The notes below the pieces were generated by a model. That model searched no databases and was not told the DNA's origin. It worked only from the letters and a program-made list of their open reading frames with translations. The translations under genes and the position numbers were made by a program. A DNA stretch of 7,314 nt from Bacillota bacterium (GTDB lineage Bacteria > Bacillota > Negativicutes > Veillonellales > Negativicoccaceae): positions 1-7,314 of the forward strand of contig JAEZZT010000112.1 of NCBI GenBank assembly GCA_023418435.1. The letters are read 5' to 3'. Of this stretch, positions 5,739-7,314 are shown piece by piece (within the stretch, counting starts at the first letter, position 1; each line of letters starts with the position of its first letter).

Positions 5739-5800
5739 CATTTAGATATACTTTTCGAAAATTATCACGAAAAATTTTCTCCACCGTACTTTATCCGAGC

Positions 5801-5833
5801 ACAACAAAAGAGGCCCTGATTTCTCAGAGCCTC
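5801..5833 (-). terminator. Rho-independent terminator of the secD-secF operon
   Basis: On the minus strand GAGGCTCTGA, a GAAA tetraloop and TCAGGGCCTC form a 10-bp stem (5833-5810, one G-U pair), followed by TTTTGTTGT. It begins 5 bp after the secF stop codon, and so secF is the last gene of its operon. Confidence 0.94.
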
Positions 5834-5837
5834 TCGT

Positions 5838-6746
5838 TTATTTCGCTTGAGTTCTCAAGCTATGATGACGTTTGCCGTCATAATTACGCCATACTACCCA
5901 CAGCGAGGTCGCAATACACAACGAGGAATATGCACCGCTGATGAAGCCGATCAACATGACCAAGGCAAAGTTCTTCGTCGTATCCCCACCGAAGAAGTAG
6001 AGCGAGCCGACTGCAAACAATACCGTAGTCAGAGTATACATACTACGCGTAATACTCTGGCGAATACTGTCATTGGCCAAGACTTCGAAGGAGTCGGTCT
6101 TGCGGTGAGTACGCAAGTTTTCACGAATGCGGTCGAAAATAACTACGGACTCATTCATCGAGTAACCGATAACCGTCAAGATGGCCGCCAAGAATGAAGC
6201 ATCGATTTCGAGATGGAAGAACGCAAATGCGCCCAAGACGAACAATATGTCATGACTGATTGCCGTAATACAGGAAATCGCAATCCGGTATTCGAACCGA
6301 TAGGAAATATATGCAATCAGGGCGGCAAAAGCGACCAGCAAATTCAAAATCGCATGCTCGGTGACTTCGGAACCGATGACCGCGCCGACCGTTTCAATAC
6401 GTTTCACGTCGACGGCACCGAATTTCTCGCCCACATGGGAAATCACCGTCTTGGCTTCTTCCGCCGATAAGTTGCGCGTACGAATCATGACATCACGGCC
6501 TTGTTCGCCATTGACCGCGCCGGTCAACTGGATAACCGCCGACTTGCTCAAGTTGTCATCCTGCAACGCACTACGAACATCCGCTACACTGACGGGCTTC
6601 TGGAACTGCAAGTCCAAAATGGTACCGCCGGTAAAATCAATCCCCCAATTGAAACCGAAGAAGATGATGGCAGCAATACAGGGAATCATCAACAGACCGG
6701 AAAGAGTAAACCACCATTTGCGGAAGGTAACTAAATTCCACTTCAT
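5838..6746 (-). CDS. secF: Protein translocase subunit SecF
   Basis: SecF pairs with SecD in the cytoplasmic membrane and uses the proton (or sodium) gradient to help complete Sec-dependent export. The protein has 302 residues, normal for SecF. TM1 is at about 11-31, followed by FNWGIDFTGGT (32-42), a soluble first periplasmic domain to about 125, then GSEVTEHA and five more membrane segments (about 132-149, 155-175, 183-200, 233-253, 258-278). The RND-type motif IGYSMNESVVIFDRIREN (193-210) is present; NES replaces the more common NDT. The ATG at 6746 overlaps the secD stop as ATGA and has AAAGGGGG 9 nt upstream. The open frame extends 12 codons further but only through the end of secD, so that longer start is rejected. 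It is followed directly by a strong terminator. Confidence 0.96.
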   Translation of the reverse strand: MKWNLVTFRKWWFTLSGLLMIPCIAAIIFFGFNWGIDFTGGTILDLQFQKPVSVADVRSALQDDNLSKSAVIQLTGAVNGEQGRDVMIRTRNLSAEEAKTVISHVGEKFGAVDVKRIETVGAVIGSEVTEHAILNLLVAFAALIAYISYRFEYRIAISCITAISHDILFVLGAFAFFHLEIDASFLAAILTVIGYSMNESVVIFDRIRENLRTHRKTDSFEVLANDSIRQSITRSMYTLTTVLFAVGSLYFFGGDTTKNFALVMLIGFISGAYSSLCIATSLWVVWRNYDGKRHHSLRTQAK

Positions 6747-7314
6747 TCTGCATGGCCCCCTTTCTTTCCGCCAAACAACCACGGATTATGAATCACGTTG
6801 GCATTGATCAACATCATCAAGAGCGTACGGCTGACCGTAATCGCCGTAAACATACTGATCAAGACCCCGAGGCCCAATGTTACGGCAAAGCCCTTAATCG
6901 TACCGCTGCCCATGACGAAGAGAATCAGCGCCGTGATCATCACGGTCATATTGGCATCAAAAATGGTGGCAAATGCACGTTTGAAACCGGCTTGAATAGC
7001 CAGTCGCAGTACCTTACCGGCCGCCACTTCCTCTTTGAAACGTTCGAAAATCAAGATGTTGGCATCCACCGCCATACCGATGGAGAGGATGATACCTGCA
7101 ATCCCCGGCAACGTCAGCGTGGCATTCAACAGTTTCAAGACCGCCAAGACGAGCAATACATATACCAAGAGTGCCACATTGGCAATGAAGCCGTTGACGC
7201 GATAAATCAAAAGCATGAAGACGACTACCAAAGTCAAACCGATCGCAAACGCTCTGACACTCTTATCTTTCGAGTCTTGTCCCAACGACGGTCCGACCGT
7301 GCGCACTTCCATAA
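6743..7314 (-). CDS. secD: Protein translocase subunit SecD, C-terminal part (5' end beyond window)
   Basis: Only the last 190 or so residues are visible; SecD is usually about 400 or more residues long. The visible part carries the VRTVGPSLGQDS junction after the periplasmic domain and then the five C-terminal membrane segments. The SecD signature GMAVDANILIFERFKEE lies in the third of these, and TIFDANMTVMITALILF follows. The Met near the right edge is internal, not a start: the gene continues beyond 7314. The stop TGA overlaps the secF ATG by 4 bp (ATGA), a common arrangement for coupled translation of two subunits needed in equal amounts. SecD and SecF are separate proteins here rather than the fused SecDF of Bacillus. 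Confidence 0.97.
   Translation of the reverse strand, partial: MEVRTVGPSLGQDSKDKSVRAFAIGLTLVVVFMLLIYRVNGFIANVALLVYVLLVLAVLKLLNATLTLPGIAGIILSIGMAVDANILIFERFKEEVAAGKVLRLAIQAGFKRAFATIFDANMTVMITALILFVMGSGTIKGFAVTLGLGVLISMFTAITVSRTLLMMLINANVIHNPWLFGGKKGGHAE

Overview
The window looks like ordinary chromosomal core sequence from a diderm Firmicute, most likely a member of the Negativicutes (Veillonella/Dialister/Megasphaera-type bacteria). Two things point there. First, the genes are Firmicute-like: a Bacillus-type PurR repressor sits in a purR-glmU-prs order, the Shine-Dalgarno sites are strong AAAGGAGG types, and the promoters are sigma-A-like. Second, there is a small exported OmpH/Skp-like protein, a family tied to outer-membrane biogenesis that monoderm Firmicutes lack. 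The genus cannot be fixed from the sequence alone.

Layout. Positions 1-2833 hold a minus-strand operon, purR -> glmU -> prs, packed tightly: purR and glmU overlap by 8 bp, and the glmU stop codon overlaps the prs ribosome binding site. prs runs off the left edge. It links purine-responsive control, UDP-GlcNAc synthesis and PRPP synthesis, and PRPP is the effector of Bacillus-type PurR. Positions 2834-2992 are a non-coding spacer with the rho-independent terminator of the next gene and some GCGAA repeats. Positions 2993-3439 encode the OmpH/Skp-like periplasmic protein (minus), and 3578-4189 a stand-alone cyclodeaminase of folate one-carbon metabolism (minus).

The cyclodeaminase diverges from a plus-strand DJ-1/PfpI family gene (4305-4895), the only plus-strand gene, across a 115-bp region with opposed promoters and two dyads. 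The DJ-1 gene converges on an amino-acid-type ABC solute-binding lipoprotein (4915-5670, minus); the two share one bidirectional terminator. No permease or ATPase gene for that binding protein lies in the window. At the right end a strong terminator closes the minus-strand secD-secF pair (SecD cut by the window edge), which encodes the SecDF part of the protein export machinery.

I see no mobile element, CRISPR array, tRNA, rRNA or phage gene, and no clearly new multi-gene system. The points most worth checking are two altered ligand-contact positions in the binding protein, the dyads in the divergent region and upstream of the OmpH-like gene, and the repeats upstream of purR.
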